Shown piece after piece: positions 42,830 to 52,445 of a stretch of DNA of 64,000 nt. Origin of the DNA: Mycobacterium sp. OTB74 (GTDB taxonomy: Bacteria; Actinomycetota; Actinomycetes; Mycobacteriales; Mycobacteriaceae); contig NZ_JARXVD010000009.1 of the NCBI RefSeq assembly GCF_029892685.1, positions 148,408 to 212,407 of the forward strand. Direction: 5' to 3'. The translations under genes were made by a program, and so were the position numbers. Position 1 is the first letter of the stretch. Each line of letters opens with the position of its first letter. The notes beneath the pieces are model-generated. The model worked only from the letters and a program-made list of their open reading frames with translations, did not search any database and had not been told where the DNA came from.

Positions 42830-43675
42830 ATGGCGTTGAAGCAGACCTATCCGCGGTTGGCGCGGGAGTTGAGCCGGCCGGTCTCGTTCTTGAGCCGGAT
42901 CGGTGACCACACCTTGTTCTACGGCAAGGCGTTGGCCGGGGTGCCGTTCGCTGGAAGGCACTACCGCAAAGAGATCATCCGGCTGATCGCCGAGATTTCC
43001 ATGGGCGCTGGGACGCTGGCGATGATCGGCGGCACGGTGGCCATCGTCGGGTTCTTGACCCTGGCCACCGGTGGCACGCTGGCCGTCCAGGGCTACAGCT
43101 CACTGGGCAACATCGGCATCGAGGCCCTGACGGGATTCTTGTCCGCGTTCATCAACGTGCGCATCGCTGCGCCGATCGTGGCAGGCATCGGCCTGGCCGC
43201 CACCTTCGGAGCCGGCGTGACCGCGCAGCTGGGCGCCATGCGCATCAACGAGGAGATCGACGCGTTGGAGTCGATGGCGATCCGGCCCATCTCGTACCTG
43301 GTCTCGACCCGCATCCTGGCGGGCATGATCGCCATCACGCCGCTGTACTCCATCGCGGTGATCCTGTCGTTCATCGCGTCGCGGTTTGTCACGGTGGTGC
43401 TGTTCGGTCAGTCCGCCGGTCTGTACGACCACTACTTCAACACGTTCCTGAACCCCGTGGATTTGCTGTGGTCGTTTCTGCAAGCCATCTTGATGGCGCT
43501 GACCATCTTGTTCATCCACACCTACTTCGGGTATTTCGCCACCGGCGGCCCGTCGGGTGTGGGAGTGGCCGTGGGTAACGCGGTGCGGACGTCCTTGGTC
43601 GTGGTGGTGTCGGTGACGCTGTTGGTGTCGCTGTCGATCTACGGCTCCAACGGCAACTTCAACCTCTCGGGCTAG
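42830..43675 (+). CDS. yrbEB: YrbEB permease of Mce transporter
   Basis: 281 aa second MlaE-type permease. TM helices lie around residues 60-85, 95-120, 150-175, 200-220 and 245-270, and the cytoplasmic AMRINEEIDALESMAIRP contact motif near 135 matches that of YrbEA. It lies 18 bp after yrbEA and 12 bp before mceA. Forms the heterodimeric permease core. Confidence 0.95.
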   Translation: MALKQTYPRLARELSRPVSFLSRIGDHTLFYGKALAGVPFAGRHYRKEIIRLIAEISMGAGTLAMIGGTVAIVGFLTLATGGTLAVQGYSSLGNIGIEALTGFLSAFINVRIAAPIVAGIGLAATFGAGVTAQLGAMRINEEIDALESMAIRPISYLVSTRILAGMIAITPLYSIAVILSFIASRFVTVVLFGQSAGLYDHYFNTFLNPVDLLWSFLQAILMALTILFIHTYFGYFATGGPSGVGVAVGNAVRTSLVVVVSVTLLVSLSIYGSNGNFNLSG

Positions 43676-43687
43676 GGGAATCCGGCT

Positions 43688-44965
43688 GTGACAGAACATT
43701 TGGGCCCAGGGCCCATTTATCGCTCGGAGACCTCCAGCTCGGCGGCTCCGGTAGCCGCCAAAGGTGGCGGCGATTTCGGTGCGACCAATCTGGCCCGCCC
43801 GATCGCCGGGTTGGTCACCATTGTGGCCATCGCGGCGGTTGTCGGGTTGGCAGTCGCGCTGTTCTCCAGCGCGTTCACCAAAACCGTTCCGGTGACGCTC
43901 ATTTCGCAGCGCGCTGGGTTGGTGATGAACACCGACGCCAAGGTCAAGATGCGCGGCGTGCAGGTCGGCAAGGTCGACTCCATCGAGCAACGACCCGACG
44001 GCATGGCTGTGCTGCATCTGGCCATGGACCCCGATCAGATGCACTTGATCCCGGACAACGTCCGCGCCGACATCGCCTCGTCGACCGTGTTCGGCGCCAA
44101 GTACGTCGAACTGCGGGTGCCCGAACAGCCGTCGTCGACTCCCATACAGGCCGGCAAGGTGCTGCAGGGTGATCACGTCACCGTCGAGATGAACACCGTC
44201 TTCCAGCAGCTGACCGATGTGCTGAACAAGCTCGACCCGGCCAAGCTGAACCAGACCCTGGCCGCCATGTCGACGGCGGTATCCGGCCGCGGTGAGCAAT
44301 TCGGCCAGACCATGGTCGATTTCGACGCACTGCTGGCCAAGCTCAATCCGAGCCTGCAGAACTTCGGTCACGACATGAAGCAGTTGGCACCAGTGTCTCG
44401 CGCCTACGCGGACGCCGCGCCGGAACTGCTGCAGACCGTCAAGAACACCAACAGGATCAGTGACACCCTGGTCAGCCAGCAGAAGAGCCTGGACAACTTC
44501 CTGGTCAACTTGACCGGCCTGGCTGATACCGGCAACGACGTGCTGGGCGGCAATCGGGAACAGCTCAGCAATGTGCTGCACTTGCTGACCCCGACCACCG
44601 ATCTGCTGCGTGAATACGCACCGGGTCTCAAATGTGCGCTGGCCGGCATGAACTTCATGGCGCACCAGCCGCCGCAGATGAATCCGGGTGTGGTGGTGAA
44701 CGTGGCCTTCACTCTTGGTATCGACCGCTACCGGTATCCGGCCAACTTGCCCAAGGTGGCGGCCAAGGGCGGTCCCCAGTGCATGGGCTTGCCGTACATC
44801 GGGTTCGGTAACCGGTCCAAGTACCTGGTGACCGACACCGGCGCCAACCCGTGGGCCTACGGGAACCAGGGCATCCTGCTCAACTCCGACGGCCTAAAGC
44901 AACTGCTGTTCGGACCGATCGACGGTCCGCCACGCAATACCACTCAGGCGGGAATGCCCGGATGA
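43688..44965 (+). CDS. mceA: MceA substrate-binding protein
   Basis: 425 aa. N-terminal TM anchor (LVTIVAIAAVVGLAVALFSS, about 42-61), Mce/MlaD domain with RGVQVGKVDSIEQRPDGMAVL around 85-105, then a long helical region and a C-terminal domain with CMGLPYIGFG. GTG start. MceA to MceF hexamers are thought to form a tunnel across the periplasm for hydrophobic substrates. Stop overlaps the mceB start by 4 bp. Confidence 0.93.
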   Translation: MTEHLGPGPIYRSETSSSAAPVAAKGGGDFGATNLARPIAGLVTIVAIAAVVGLAVALFSSAFTKTVPVTLISQRAGLVMNTDAKVKMRGVQVGKVDSIEQRPDGMAVLHLAMDPDQMHLIPDNVRADIASSTVFGAKYVELRVPEQPSSTPIQAGKVLQGDHVTVEMNTVFQQLTDVLNKLDPAKLNQTLAAMSTAVSGRGEQFGQTMVDFDALLAKLNPSLQNFGHDMKQLAPVSRAYADAAPELLQTVKNTNRISDTLVSQQKSLDNFLVNLTGLADTGNDVLGGNREQLSNVLHLLTPTTDLLREYAPGLKCALAGMNFMAHQPPQMNPGVVVNVAFTLGIDRYRYPANLPKVAAKGGPQCMGLPYIGFGNRSKYLVTDTGANPWAYGNQGILLNSDGLKQLLFGPIDGPPRNTTQAGMPG

Positions 44966-45987
44966 AACGCTCAAACTCCACACTGCTCAAGTTCTCGACG
45001 TTCGCCGTGGTGATGATCGTGCTGACCGCCTTCCTGTTCATGGCGTTCGGTCAATACCGCAGCGGCTCCACATCGCAGTACACCGCGGTGTTCGGCGATG
45101 CCTCCCGGCTCAAGGGCGGGGACTCGGTCCGGGTCGCCGGCGTCCGGGTCGGCACCGTCAATGATGTTGAGCTGCAACAGGATCACAAGGTGTTGGTTAC
45201 CTTTGATGCGGACAAGGACGTGGTGCTGACTACCGGGACCAAAGTCGCGGTCCGCTACTTGAACCTGGTCGGTGACCGGTTCCTGGAGTTGATGGATGGT
45301 CCGGGGTCCAGTCGGATCCTCCCGGCCGGTTCGACCATCCCGGAGGACCGCACCTCCGGTGCCCTGGACTTGGATCTGCTGCTCAACGGGCTGCGCCCGG
45401 TGGTTCGAGGCCTCAACCCGCAAGACGTGAATGCGTTGACCTCGTCGCTGGTGCAGATTTTCCAGGGCCAGGGCGACAACCTGGATTCGCTACTGGGTAA
45501 GACCTCGTCGTTCTCAAATGACTTGGCGGACAACGAGCAAACCATCGCGCAACTGATCGACAACCTGAATACGGTGGTGGGCACGCTGTCCAAGGACGGG
45601 GACAAGTTCTCCGGAGCCATCGACAAGATGCAGCAGTTGATCAGTGGCTTGTCCAAGGATCGGGATCCGATCGGCACCGCCATCACGCAACTCGACCAGG
45701 GCACTGCGTCGATCACCAGCCTGCTGACCCAGGCGCGGGAGCCGCTGAAGAACACTGTCGACGAACTGAGCCGGCTGGCGCCGTTCCTCAATAACGACAA
45801 GACGACCCTTGACCGTGGCCTGCAGAAGGACGTGGGTTACTACCGCAAGTTGGCCCGGCTCGGCTCGTACGGCAGCTGGATCATGTACTACATCTGTGGT
45901 CTGTCGCTCCGAGTAACTGACCTGCAGGGCCGCACCGCGGTGTTCCCGTGGCTGCAGCAAGAAGGCGGAAGGTGTGGTGAGCCCTGA
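44962..45987 (+). CDS. mceB: MceB substrate-binding protein
   Basis: 341 aa. TM anchor LLKFSTFAVVMIVLTAFLFM at the N-terminus, Mce domain around 34-110 with GDSVRVAGVRVGTVND, helical middle, and C-terminal GSWIMYYICGLSLRVTD. The ATG at 44962 overlaps mceA by 4 bp and gives the expected short cytoplasmic leader. It overlaps mceC by one base. Confidence 0.93.
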   Translation: MKRSNSTLLKFSTFAVVMIVLTAFLFMAFGQYRSGSTSQYTAVFGDASRLKGGDSVRVAGVRVGTVNDVELQQDHKVLVTFDADKDVVLTTGTKVAVRYLNLVGDRFLELMDGPGSSRILPAGSTIPEDRTSGALDLDLLLNGLRPVVRGLNPQDVNALTSSLVQIFQGQGDNLDSLLGKTSSFSNDLADNEQTIAQLIDNLNTVVGTLSKDGDKFSGAIDKMQQLISGLSKDRDPIGTAITQLDQGTASITSLLTQAREPLKNTVDELSRLAPFLNNDKTTLDRGLQKDVGYYRKLARLGSYGSWIMYYICGLSLRVTDLQGRTAVFPWLQQEGGRCGEP

Positions 45988-47069
45988 TGTTGAAATATCG
46001 TGGGGCACAACTGGTCAAGGCTGGATTCTTCGGAATCGTGCTGATCATTCTGGTCATCGCGATCGGTCTGCAGCCCGAGCGGATCACCCAATGGGCGACC
46101 TCTGTTCGGTACAAGGCCGAGTTCGCCGAGGCCGGTGGCCTGTCGGTCGGAAACCAGGTGACCATGTCGGGCATCAAGGTCGGCACGGTCAGCGCCATCG
46201 CGCTGCGTGACGGCAATGCGCTTGTCACCTTCAGCACGAAGGGGAAGTTCCCGCTGGGGTCGCAGACCACCGCGCACATCCGCACCGGTTCACTGCTCGG
46301 TGAGCGTGTGCTGACGCTGGAGTCGGCGGGCAGCGGAACCATGCGCCCCAACGACCTCATCCCGGCAACCCGGACCTCGTCGCCGTACTCGCTGACCGAT
46401 GCGATCAGTGACTTGACCACCAATACGGCGGGCACCGACACCGCGTCGCTGAACCAGTCGCTGGACACTTTGTCAGCGACGCTGGATCAGATCGCGCCGA
46501 AGCTGGGGCCCACCTTCGATGGATTGAGCCGGCTGGCCCGATCGCTCAACAGCCGCAACGATAACCTGGGCGGGCTGCTCAAGAGCGCAGCCAACGTCAC
46601 CGGGGTGCTGTCGCAGCGTAGTCAGCAGCTGAACACGTTGATCCTGGACGCCAACGACCTGCTCGGCGTGCTCAACGACCGCCGTGAGGCGATCGTCGCG
46701 CTGTTGGCCAACACCTCTGCGGTGTCCAAGCAGCTCAGCGGTTTGGTGAAGGACAACGAGGACAAACTGGCGCCGACCCTGAAGCGGCTCAACTCGGTGA
46801 CCGAGGTTCTGGAGAAGAACCGGGACAACATCACGAAGTTGCTGCCTGACCTGCGCAAGTTCATGCTGGCGCAGGGCGAGACGCTGGCCAACGGCCCGTA
46901 CTACAACGCCTACGTGCCGAACCTGAACCCGATGGAGACCATTCAGCCGTTCCTGGACTACGCGTTCGGCTTCCGACGCGGTGTCAACGCCGGTCAGCCG
47001 CCGGACAATGCCGGGCCTCGTGCTGAATTCCCCATCCCCTACAACGGGATTCCCGGAGGTTCGCGCTGA
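45987..47069 (+). CDS. mceC: MceC substrate-binding protein
   Basis: 360 aa. TM anchor LVKAGFFGIVLIILVIAIGL, Mce domain with GNQVTMSGIKVGTVSAI near 54-70, and a helical region with SARxLNSRNDNL-type heptads. The C-terminus ends in GAEFPIPYNG-like residues. Start and stop overlap mceB and mceD by one base each, so the mce genes are tightly coupled. Confidence 0.93.
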   Translation: MLKYRGAQLVKAGFFGIVLIILVIAIGLQPERITQWATSVRYKAEFAEAGGLSVGNQVTMSGIKVGTVSAIALRDGNALVTFSTKGKFPLGSQTTAHIRTGSLLGERVLTLESAGSGTMRPNDLIPATRTSSPYSLTDAISDLTTNTAGTDTASLNQSLDTLSATLDQIAPKLGPTFDGLSRLARSLNSRNDNLGGLLKSAANVTGVLSQRSQQLNTLILDANDLLGVLNDRREAIVALLANTSAVSKQLSGLVKDNEDKLAPTLKRLNSVTEVLEKNRDNITKLLPDLRKFMLAQGETLANGPYYNAYVPNLNPMETIQPFLDYAFGFRRGVNAGQPPDNAGPRAEFPIPYNGIPGGSR

Positions 47070-48544
47070 TGACGCGCAAACGGATGACCACACTGCTCGC
47101 AGTCGCCATCGCCGCACTGCTGGTGATCGGCGCCGGATTCTTGGTGCGGAAGCTGTACTTCGCGCCGCAGACCTTCTCGGCGTTGTTCACCTCGGCCACC
47201 GGCGTCTACCCGGGCGACGACGTCCGGGTGGCCGGGGTGAAGGTCGGCTCCATCGACTCGATCACGCCGGAGGGCGCTCAGAGCAGGCTGACCCTCAAGG
47301 TCGACCGGGACGTACCGATCCCCGCTGACGCCAAGGCGTTGATCGTGGCGCAGAACCTGGTGGCGGCGCGGTACGTGCAGCTGACCCCGGCCTTCAAGCA
47401 CAGTGGGGCCAAGCTGGCCGACAACGCCGTGATTCCGTTGGACCGCACCGCGGTTCCGGTGGAGTGGGACGAGGTCAAGACCCAGCTGACCCGGTTGGCG
47501 ACCGAGCTTGGTCCTCGCAGTGGAGTCTCGGGTACCTCGGTGTCCCGGATCATCGACAGTGCGGCAAATGCCTTGGACGGCAACGGCCAGAAGCTGCACG
47601 ACACCATTACCCAGATGGCCGGTGCGGCGCGGGTGTTGGCGAACGGCAGCGGCAATATGGTCGACATCATCAAAGGCCTGCAGACCTTCGTCACCGCGCT
47701 GAAAGACAGCAACACTCAGGTGGTCTCCTTCCAGAACCGGTTGGTCACGCTCAGTGGTGTGGTGGACAGCAGCAAGTCCGATCTCGATGCCGCGCTGAAG
47801 GACCTGTCGACCTCGATCAGCGAGGTGCAGCGATTCGTCGCCGGAAGCCGGGATCAGACCGCCGAACAGATTCAGCGGTTGGGGAACGTGACGCAGAATC
47901 TGGTGGATAACCAGATGCAGCTCAAGAACATCCTGCACATCGCACCCAACGAATTCATCAACGCGTACAACATCTACAACCCGAGCACCGGTAGTGCGGT
48001 GGGCCAGTTCGTGTTGCACAATCTGTCGTCGCCGGTCGATTTCATCTGCGGCGCAATCGGTGCGATCGAAAACACCACCGCGCCGGAGACCGCAAAGCTG
48101 TGCTCGCAGTACCTGGGGCCGGCACTGCGACTGACGAACTTCAACCACCTGCCATTCGGTATCGATCCGTACCTGATGCCGTCGGCCAACCCCGAGGACA
48201 TCATTTACTCTGAGCCGGGTCTGGCTCCGGGCGGCGGTGGCGGGTCTCCCAGGCCGGCCGAGACTTCGCCGTCGCTGTCGGCGTACAACCCGGGACCCAT
48301 ACCCCCGCCGCCGTTCACCGGACGCGCGCCGGGTGAGACACCGCCAGGAGCCGACCAGCTGTTGCCGGGTGCGCCGCCCAACCCGGGGACCAACATGCCA
48401 CCTTCGGTGTGGTCCATGCTGAACCCGGCCGGCCCGGCACCGGGTCCGGCACCCGCGCAGACACCACCGCTGGCTGCGGAAGTACAGGCGCCAGCTCCTG
48501 CTCCGGCAGGACCGGCACCGGCAGAAGGGACGCCACCAGCATGA
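47069..48544 (+). CDS. mceD: MceD substrate-binding protein with Pro-rich tail
   Basis: 491 aa. TM anchor TTLLAVAIAALLVIGAGFLV, Mce domain with GDDVRVAGVKVGSIDSI near 50-66, helical middle, and a 100-residue C-terminal tail rich in Pro, Ala and Gly (from about residue 390), probably exposed near the cell wall. Such tails are common in MceC/D/F proteins. Stop overlaps mceE by 4 bp. Confidence 0.93.
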   Translation: MTRKRMTTLLAVAIAALLVIGAGFLVRKLYFAPQTFSALFTSATGVYPGDDVRVAGVKVGSIDSITPEGAQSRLTLKVDRDVPIPADAKALIVAQNLVAARYVQLTPAFKHSGAKLADNAVIPLDRTAVPVEWDEVKTQLTRLATELGPRSGVSGTSVSRIIDSAANALDGNGQKLHDTITQMAGAARVLANGSGNMVDIIKGLQTFVTALKDSNTQVVSFQNRLVTLSGVVDSSKSDLDAALKDLSTSISEVQRFVAGSRDQTAEQIQRLGNVTQNLVDNQMQLKNILHIAPNEFINAYNIYNPSTGSAVGQFVLHNLSSPVDFICGAIGAIENTTAPETAKLCSQYLGPALRLTNFNHLPFGIDPYLMPSANPEDIIYSEPGLAPGGGGGSPRPAETSPSLSAYNPGPIPPPPFTGRAPGETPPGADQLLPGAPPNPGTNMPPSVWSMLNPAGPAPGPAPAQTPPLAAEVQAPAPAPAGPAPAEGTPPA

Positions 48545-49917
48545 GGGCAGCGAAAAACGTTGGGGTGAAACGTCGTTCACGCAGAGAGCGGACTGCCCGC
48601 GCGGTGGTGACCGGGCTCGCGGCCGGTTCGTGCGTACTGCTGACCTCAACAGGGTGTGCATTTCAGGGTGTGAACTCGCTGCCGTTGCCCGGTGCGGTGG
48701 GCCGCGGCTCGGGTTCGACGGTCTACCACGTCGAGATCGCGAATGTGGCCACGCTGGAGCCGAATTCGCCGGTCATGATGAATGACGTGGTGGTGGGCAG
48801 CGTGCGCAACATGACCGCAAAGAATTGGCACGCCGACATCGAATTCTCGGTGAAGCCGGGAGTTGTGGTGCCCGCCAATGCCATTGCCCGGGTGGGACAG
48901 ACCAGTTTGCTCGGGTCGATGCACCTGGCGTTGGACCCGCCACTTGGGCAGGCTCCCAGTGGGGCACTGCCGCCTGGCGGAACGATCTCACTGAACAATG
49001 CGTCGACCTACCCGACCACCGAGCGGACATTGTCGTCGCTGGCAGCCGTGGTCAATGGCGGCGGACTGGGGCAGATCGGTGATGTGATCCACAACTTCAG
49101 TACTGCACTGAACGGTCACGAAGCCCAATTCCGCGATCTGCTAACACGTTTGAACGATTTTGTGGGCATCCTGGACGATCAGCGGGACGACATCGTCAAC
49201 TCGATCCAGTCGCTGAACCGGTTGGCGTCGACCTTCGCCGGCCAGCGCGACGTGCTGACCGTGGCTCTGAACAAGATCCCGCCTGCCATCGATGTGCTGG
49301 TCAAGGAACGGCCACAGCTGACCACCGCTCTGGAGAAGCTGGGCAAGTTCAGCAACGTCGCGACTCAGTTGGTGCAGGACTCCAAGGCCGACCTGGTGAG
49401 CAACCTGCAGAACCTCACCCCGGCGCTGGAGGCGTTCACCGCGCTCGGTCCGGACGTTGACACGGTGCTGGAGTACCTGCCGCACTTCCCGTTCACCACC
49501 AGCTTCATCGACCGGGCCATCCGCGGCGACTACTACAACCTGTTCGCCATCGTCGACTTCACTGTCCCACGCCTCAAGCACAGCCTGTTCCTGGGCACCC
49601 GGTGGGGGCAGGAGGGCACCCAACTGGTGCCGGCGCCGGGCGACCCGGCGTACCTGAACTACACCTACGACCCGCTCAAGACCGGGGTCAACCCACCGCC
49701 ACCGGGGACGTTTGTGCCGAGCTCGCCGCAGCCGCCGTGGGCTCCGCCGCCGGTAGCGACCAACGTCGGACCGATCCTGCCGGTGGTACCGCCGGCGACG
49801 GGTCTGTCGGGTGGACCTGCATCGGTCACCCAGCAGGGTGGGTCAAGTCCGATATTCGCTGGGCCGTACGGCAATTCGGCACCTGCAGCACCGCCGGCTC
49901 CAGACGGAGGACACTGA
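48541..49917 (+). CDS. mceE: MceE lipoprotein
   Basis: 458 aa. An Arg-rich leader is followed by a hydrophobic signal and a Cys at about position 39 (TSTGCAFQGVNSLPLPG). The Cys context suits MceE/LprK-type lipoproteins, though the residue three before Cys is Ser rather than Leu. Mce domain with NSPVMMNDVVVGSVRNM near 80, then long helices and a Pro-rich C-terminus. The ATG at 48541 overlaps mceD; a longer frame upstream runs through the mceD tail and was not used. Confidence 0.92.
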   Translation: MRAAKNVGVKRRSRRERTARAVVTGLAAGSCVLLTSTGCAFQGVNSLPLPGAVGRGSGSTVYHVEIANVATLEPNSPVMMNDVVVGSVRNMTAKNWHADIEFSVKPGVVVPANAIARVGQTSLLGSMHLALDPPLGQAPSGALPPGGTISLNNASTYPTTERTLSSLAAVVNGGGLGQIGDVIHNFSTALNGHEAQFRDLLTRLNDFVGILDDQRDDIVNSIQSLNRLASTFAGQRDVLTVALNKIPPAIDVLVKERPQLTTALEKLGKFSNVATQLVQDSKADLVSNLQNLTPALEAFTALGPDVDTVLEYLPHFPFTTSFIDRAIRGDYYNLFAIVDFTVPRLKHSLFLGTRWGQEGTQLVPAPGDPAYLNYTYDPLKTGVNPPPPGTFVPSSPQPPWAPPPVATNVGPILPVVPPATGLSGGPASVTQQGGSSPIFAGPYGNSAPAAPPAPDGGH

Positions 49918-51647
49918 TGCTCACCCGTTTCGTACGGACTCAGCTGATCATCTTCACCATCGCCTCGATCATCGGGGTGGCGGTGATGGTGTTCACCTAC
50001 ATGCAGGTGCCGACCCTGCTCGGCCTCGACCGCCTCACGGTGAAGCTGCAGCTGCCGGCCACCGGCGGCCTCTACCGGTTCAGCAATGTCACCTACCGGG
50101 GGTCGCAGATCGGCCGGGTTACCGACGTCAAGCTGACGCCCAACGGGGCAGAGGCCACCTTGTCACTGGACACCTCGCCCAAGGTCCCGGCCGATCTGAG
50201 GGCCGAGGTCCGCAGCATGTCCGCGGTGGGTGAGCAGTATGTGGATCTGTTGCCCAAGAACAACTCCGGTCCGTACCTGCAGAACGGCGCGGTGATCCCG
50301 GCTGCCAACACCAGCATTCCGCAGCCGGTCGGCCCGATGCTGGACAAGCTCGGCGCACTGGTCGATACCATTCCAGGTGACCAACTGAGCAAGTTGCTGG
50401 ACGAGTCGTACACCGCGTTCAACGGCACCGGCTACGACTTCGGTTCGCTGCTGGACTCGGCCTCCAAGCTGACCCACGACGCCAACGGGGTGTCTGATCA
50501 GATGCGCAAGCTGGTCGACAATTCCGGGCCGTTCCTGGATGCGCAGGCACAGACCACCGATGCGACGCGGTCCTGGGCGTCCAGCCTGGCCGGCATCACT
50601 GGCACCATGGCCAACAACGACTCCCAATTCCGCCGGATTCTGCACGACGGCCCGGGTTTCGCCCAGGAAACCACCATGCTGCTCAACCAGATCAAGCCGA
50701 CCCTGCCGATTCTGCTCGCAAACCTGAGCACCATCGGCCAGATCGCTGTCACCTGGCATGCCTCAGTTGAGCAGTTGCTGGTGTTGTTGCCGCCGTTCGT
50801 GTCTCAGATCGAGACCTATGCACCGGTCAACAACCCAACGGGTCTGCCCAACGGTGAGTTCTCGCTCGGCCTGGGTGACCCACCGTCCTGCACGGTCGGC
50901 TTCCTGCCGCCGTCGGCGTGGCGCTCACCGGCCGACCTCAGCGACGTCGACACGCCCGACAACCTGTACTGCAAATTGCCGCAGGATTCACCGATCGCAG
51001 TTCGCGGTGCGCGCAACTACCCATGCCTGGATCATCCTGGCAAGCGGGCGCCGACCGTCGAATTGTGTAACGACCCCAACGGTTTCCAACCGCTGGCCCA
51101 GCGTCAGCACGCATTGGGTCCGTACCCGATCGACCCGAACCTGATCGCCCAGGGCGTGCGCCCGGATGATCGGTCGTTGCCGGACAACAACATCTACGGT
51201 CCGATCGAGGGTTCAGGGCTGCCGCCGGGGGTAGCCGAGCGGCCGCAGGCTCCGCCACCGCCGCCACCGCCGCCGGCCAGTTTCCCGGGTATGCCGCCGG
51301 GTCCGCTGATGCCGTACCCGCCGCTGCACCTCGAGCCGCCGGTACCTGCGCCACCGGCCCAGCAGCAGGGTCCGATGGTTCCGGAACGCCCGGGGGATTT
51401 GCCGCGGGCGACCGACGTGCCGACAGTCGCGCCAGGGCCACCGGCTGCGGATGGTGCTGCGCCAGGCAATAATTCAGCGCCGCAGGCGGCACCGAGTGCC
51501 TTCAAGGGGCCATCGGGTGGCCCGTCAGTGGCGATCGCCCGATACGACCCGCACAGCGGGCAGTACATGAGCCCGGACGGGAAGCTTTATAAGCAGACCG
51601 ATCTGGTCAAGCCGGCGGGCTCGTGGCAGCAGATGATGCCGAGCTGA
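49917..51647 (+). CDS. mceF: MceF substrate-binding protein with long Pro-rich tail
   Basis: 576 aa. TM anchor LIIFTIASIIGVAVMVFTYM, Mce domain with RGSQIGRVTDVKLTPNG near 62-78, helical middle to about residue 300, and a Cys-containing segment (CTVGFLPPSAW). A Pro/Ala-rich tail of about 140 residues follows, ending HSGQYMSPDGKLYKQTD. The ATG overlaps the mceE stop by one base. Last structural gene of the transporter. Confidence 0.93.
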   Translation: MLTRFVRTQLIIFTIASIIGVAVMVFTYMQVPTLLGLDRLTVKLQLPATGGLYRFSNVTYRGSQIGRVTDVKLTPNGAEATLSLDTSPKVPADLRAEVRSMSAVGEQYVDLLPKNNSGPYLQNGAVIPAANTSIPQPVGPMLDKLGALVDTIPGDQLSKLLDESYTAFNGTGYDFGSLLDSASKLTHDANGVSDQMRKLVDNSGPFLDAQAQTTDATRSWASSLAGITGTMANNDSQFRRILHDGPGFAQETTMLLNQIKPTLPILLANLSTIGQIAVTWHASVEQLLVLLPPFVSQIETYAPVNNPTGLPNGEFSLGLGDPPSCTVGFLPPSAWRSPADLSDVDTPDNLYCKLPQDSPIAVRGARNYPCLDHPGKRAPTVELCNDPNGFQPLAQRQHALGPYPIDPNLIAQGVRPDDRSLPDNNIYGPIEGSGLPPGVAERPQAPPPPPPPPASFPGMPPGPLMPYPPLHLEPPVPAPPAQQQGPMVPERPGDLPRATDVPTVAPGPPAADGAAPGNNSAPQAAPSAFKGPSGGPSVAIARYDPHSGQYMSPDGKLYKQTDLVKPAGSWQQMMPS

Positions 51648-51652
51648 GTTCG

Positions 51653-52399
51653 GTGAGTGGTGAACTGACCGGCCGTCGGGTCCTGGTGACCGGAGCGGCC
51701 GGCGGAATCGGGGCAGCTGCCGTCGAGGCGTTGACGGCAGCTGGGGCCCAAGTGGTGGCGACTTACCACCGCACCGAACCGCAGACTGACGTCGAGGTTG
51801 ACTGGCTGCGCTGCGACGTCACTGACGAAGACAGTGTGGCGCAAGCATTTTCGTCGGTGGAGGATCGATTTGGCCGACTGGACGTACTGATCCATGCTGC
51901 GGGGCTGTGGACTCCCGGCATTCCCGGACAGGTCGCCACTGCCGACCTGGACGCGACGATGAAGACCAACTTCACGTCGACGGTGCTGACCAATCAGGCC
52001 GCCTACCGGCTGATGTGCCAGAACGGTGGGCAGATCATCAATTTCGGCTCGGCTGAGGGCGTAATGGGCAGCCCGGTTTCGGCCGGGTACGCGGCCGCCA
52101 AGGCGGCTGTCACCGCATGGACCCGGTCTATCGCCAAGGCCTGGGGGTCACAGGGCATCACCGCGAACGCCCTCGCACCTGCGGTGGACACCCCTGGGGC
52201 CCAACGGTTTCGAGACTTCCTGGGGCCGGCCGCGGCGCCGATCATTGACCAGCAGCTGCGCATCACCATCCCGTTGGGCGGCAAGTTGGGAAACCCCCGC
52301 GACGACATCGGGCCGATTCTGGTGTTCCTGTCCAGTGCCGGTGCACGCTTCATCACCGGCCAGCTGATTCCCATTGACGGTGGCCTGCTGATGCACTGA
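51653..52399 (+). CDS. Short-chain dehydrogenase/reductase, end of Mce operon
   Basis: 248 aa SDR. TGAAGGIG near residue 15, HAAGLW in place of NNAG near 85, catalytic YAAAKAA near 147, and FITGQLIPIDGGLL at the C-terminus. The GTG at 51653, five bases after the mceF stop, is preferred over a GTG at 51623 inside mceF, but both are possible. It probably processes the substrate imported by the transporter. Confidence 0.85.
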   Translation: MSGELTGRRVLVTGAAGGIGAAAVEALTAAGAQVVATYHRTEPQTDVEVDWLRCDVTDEDSVAQAFSSVEDRFGRLDVLIHAAGLWTPGIPGQVATADLDATMKTNFTSTVLTNQAAYRLMCQNGGQIINFGSAEGVMGSPVSAGYAAAKAAVTAWTRSIAKAWGSQGITANALAPAVDTPGAQRFRDFLGPAAAPIIDQQLRITIPLGGKLGNPRDDIGPILVFLSSAGARFITGQLIPIDGGLLMH

Positions 52400-52445
52400 C
52401 GCGCCCTGGTGCCTGGGCGGTGCCGTGGTGGCGCGCTGAGGTCGG

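Noticed and set aside
43100..44665. Antisense frame opposite yrbEB and mceA
   Set aside because: Shadow frame rich in Gln, His and Arg, no recognisable fold.
41858..51647. Identification as the cholesterol importer Mce4
   Set aside because: The neighbouring genes expected of mce4 (fdxD, hsd4B, fadE26/27 immediately upstream) are not adjacent, and no KstR-type TNNAACNNGTTNNA site was noticed at the operon promoter; the doubled operator points rather to an mce3-like unit.
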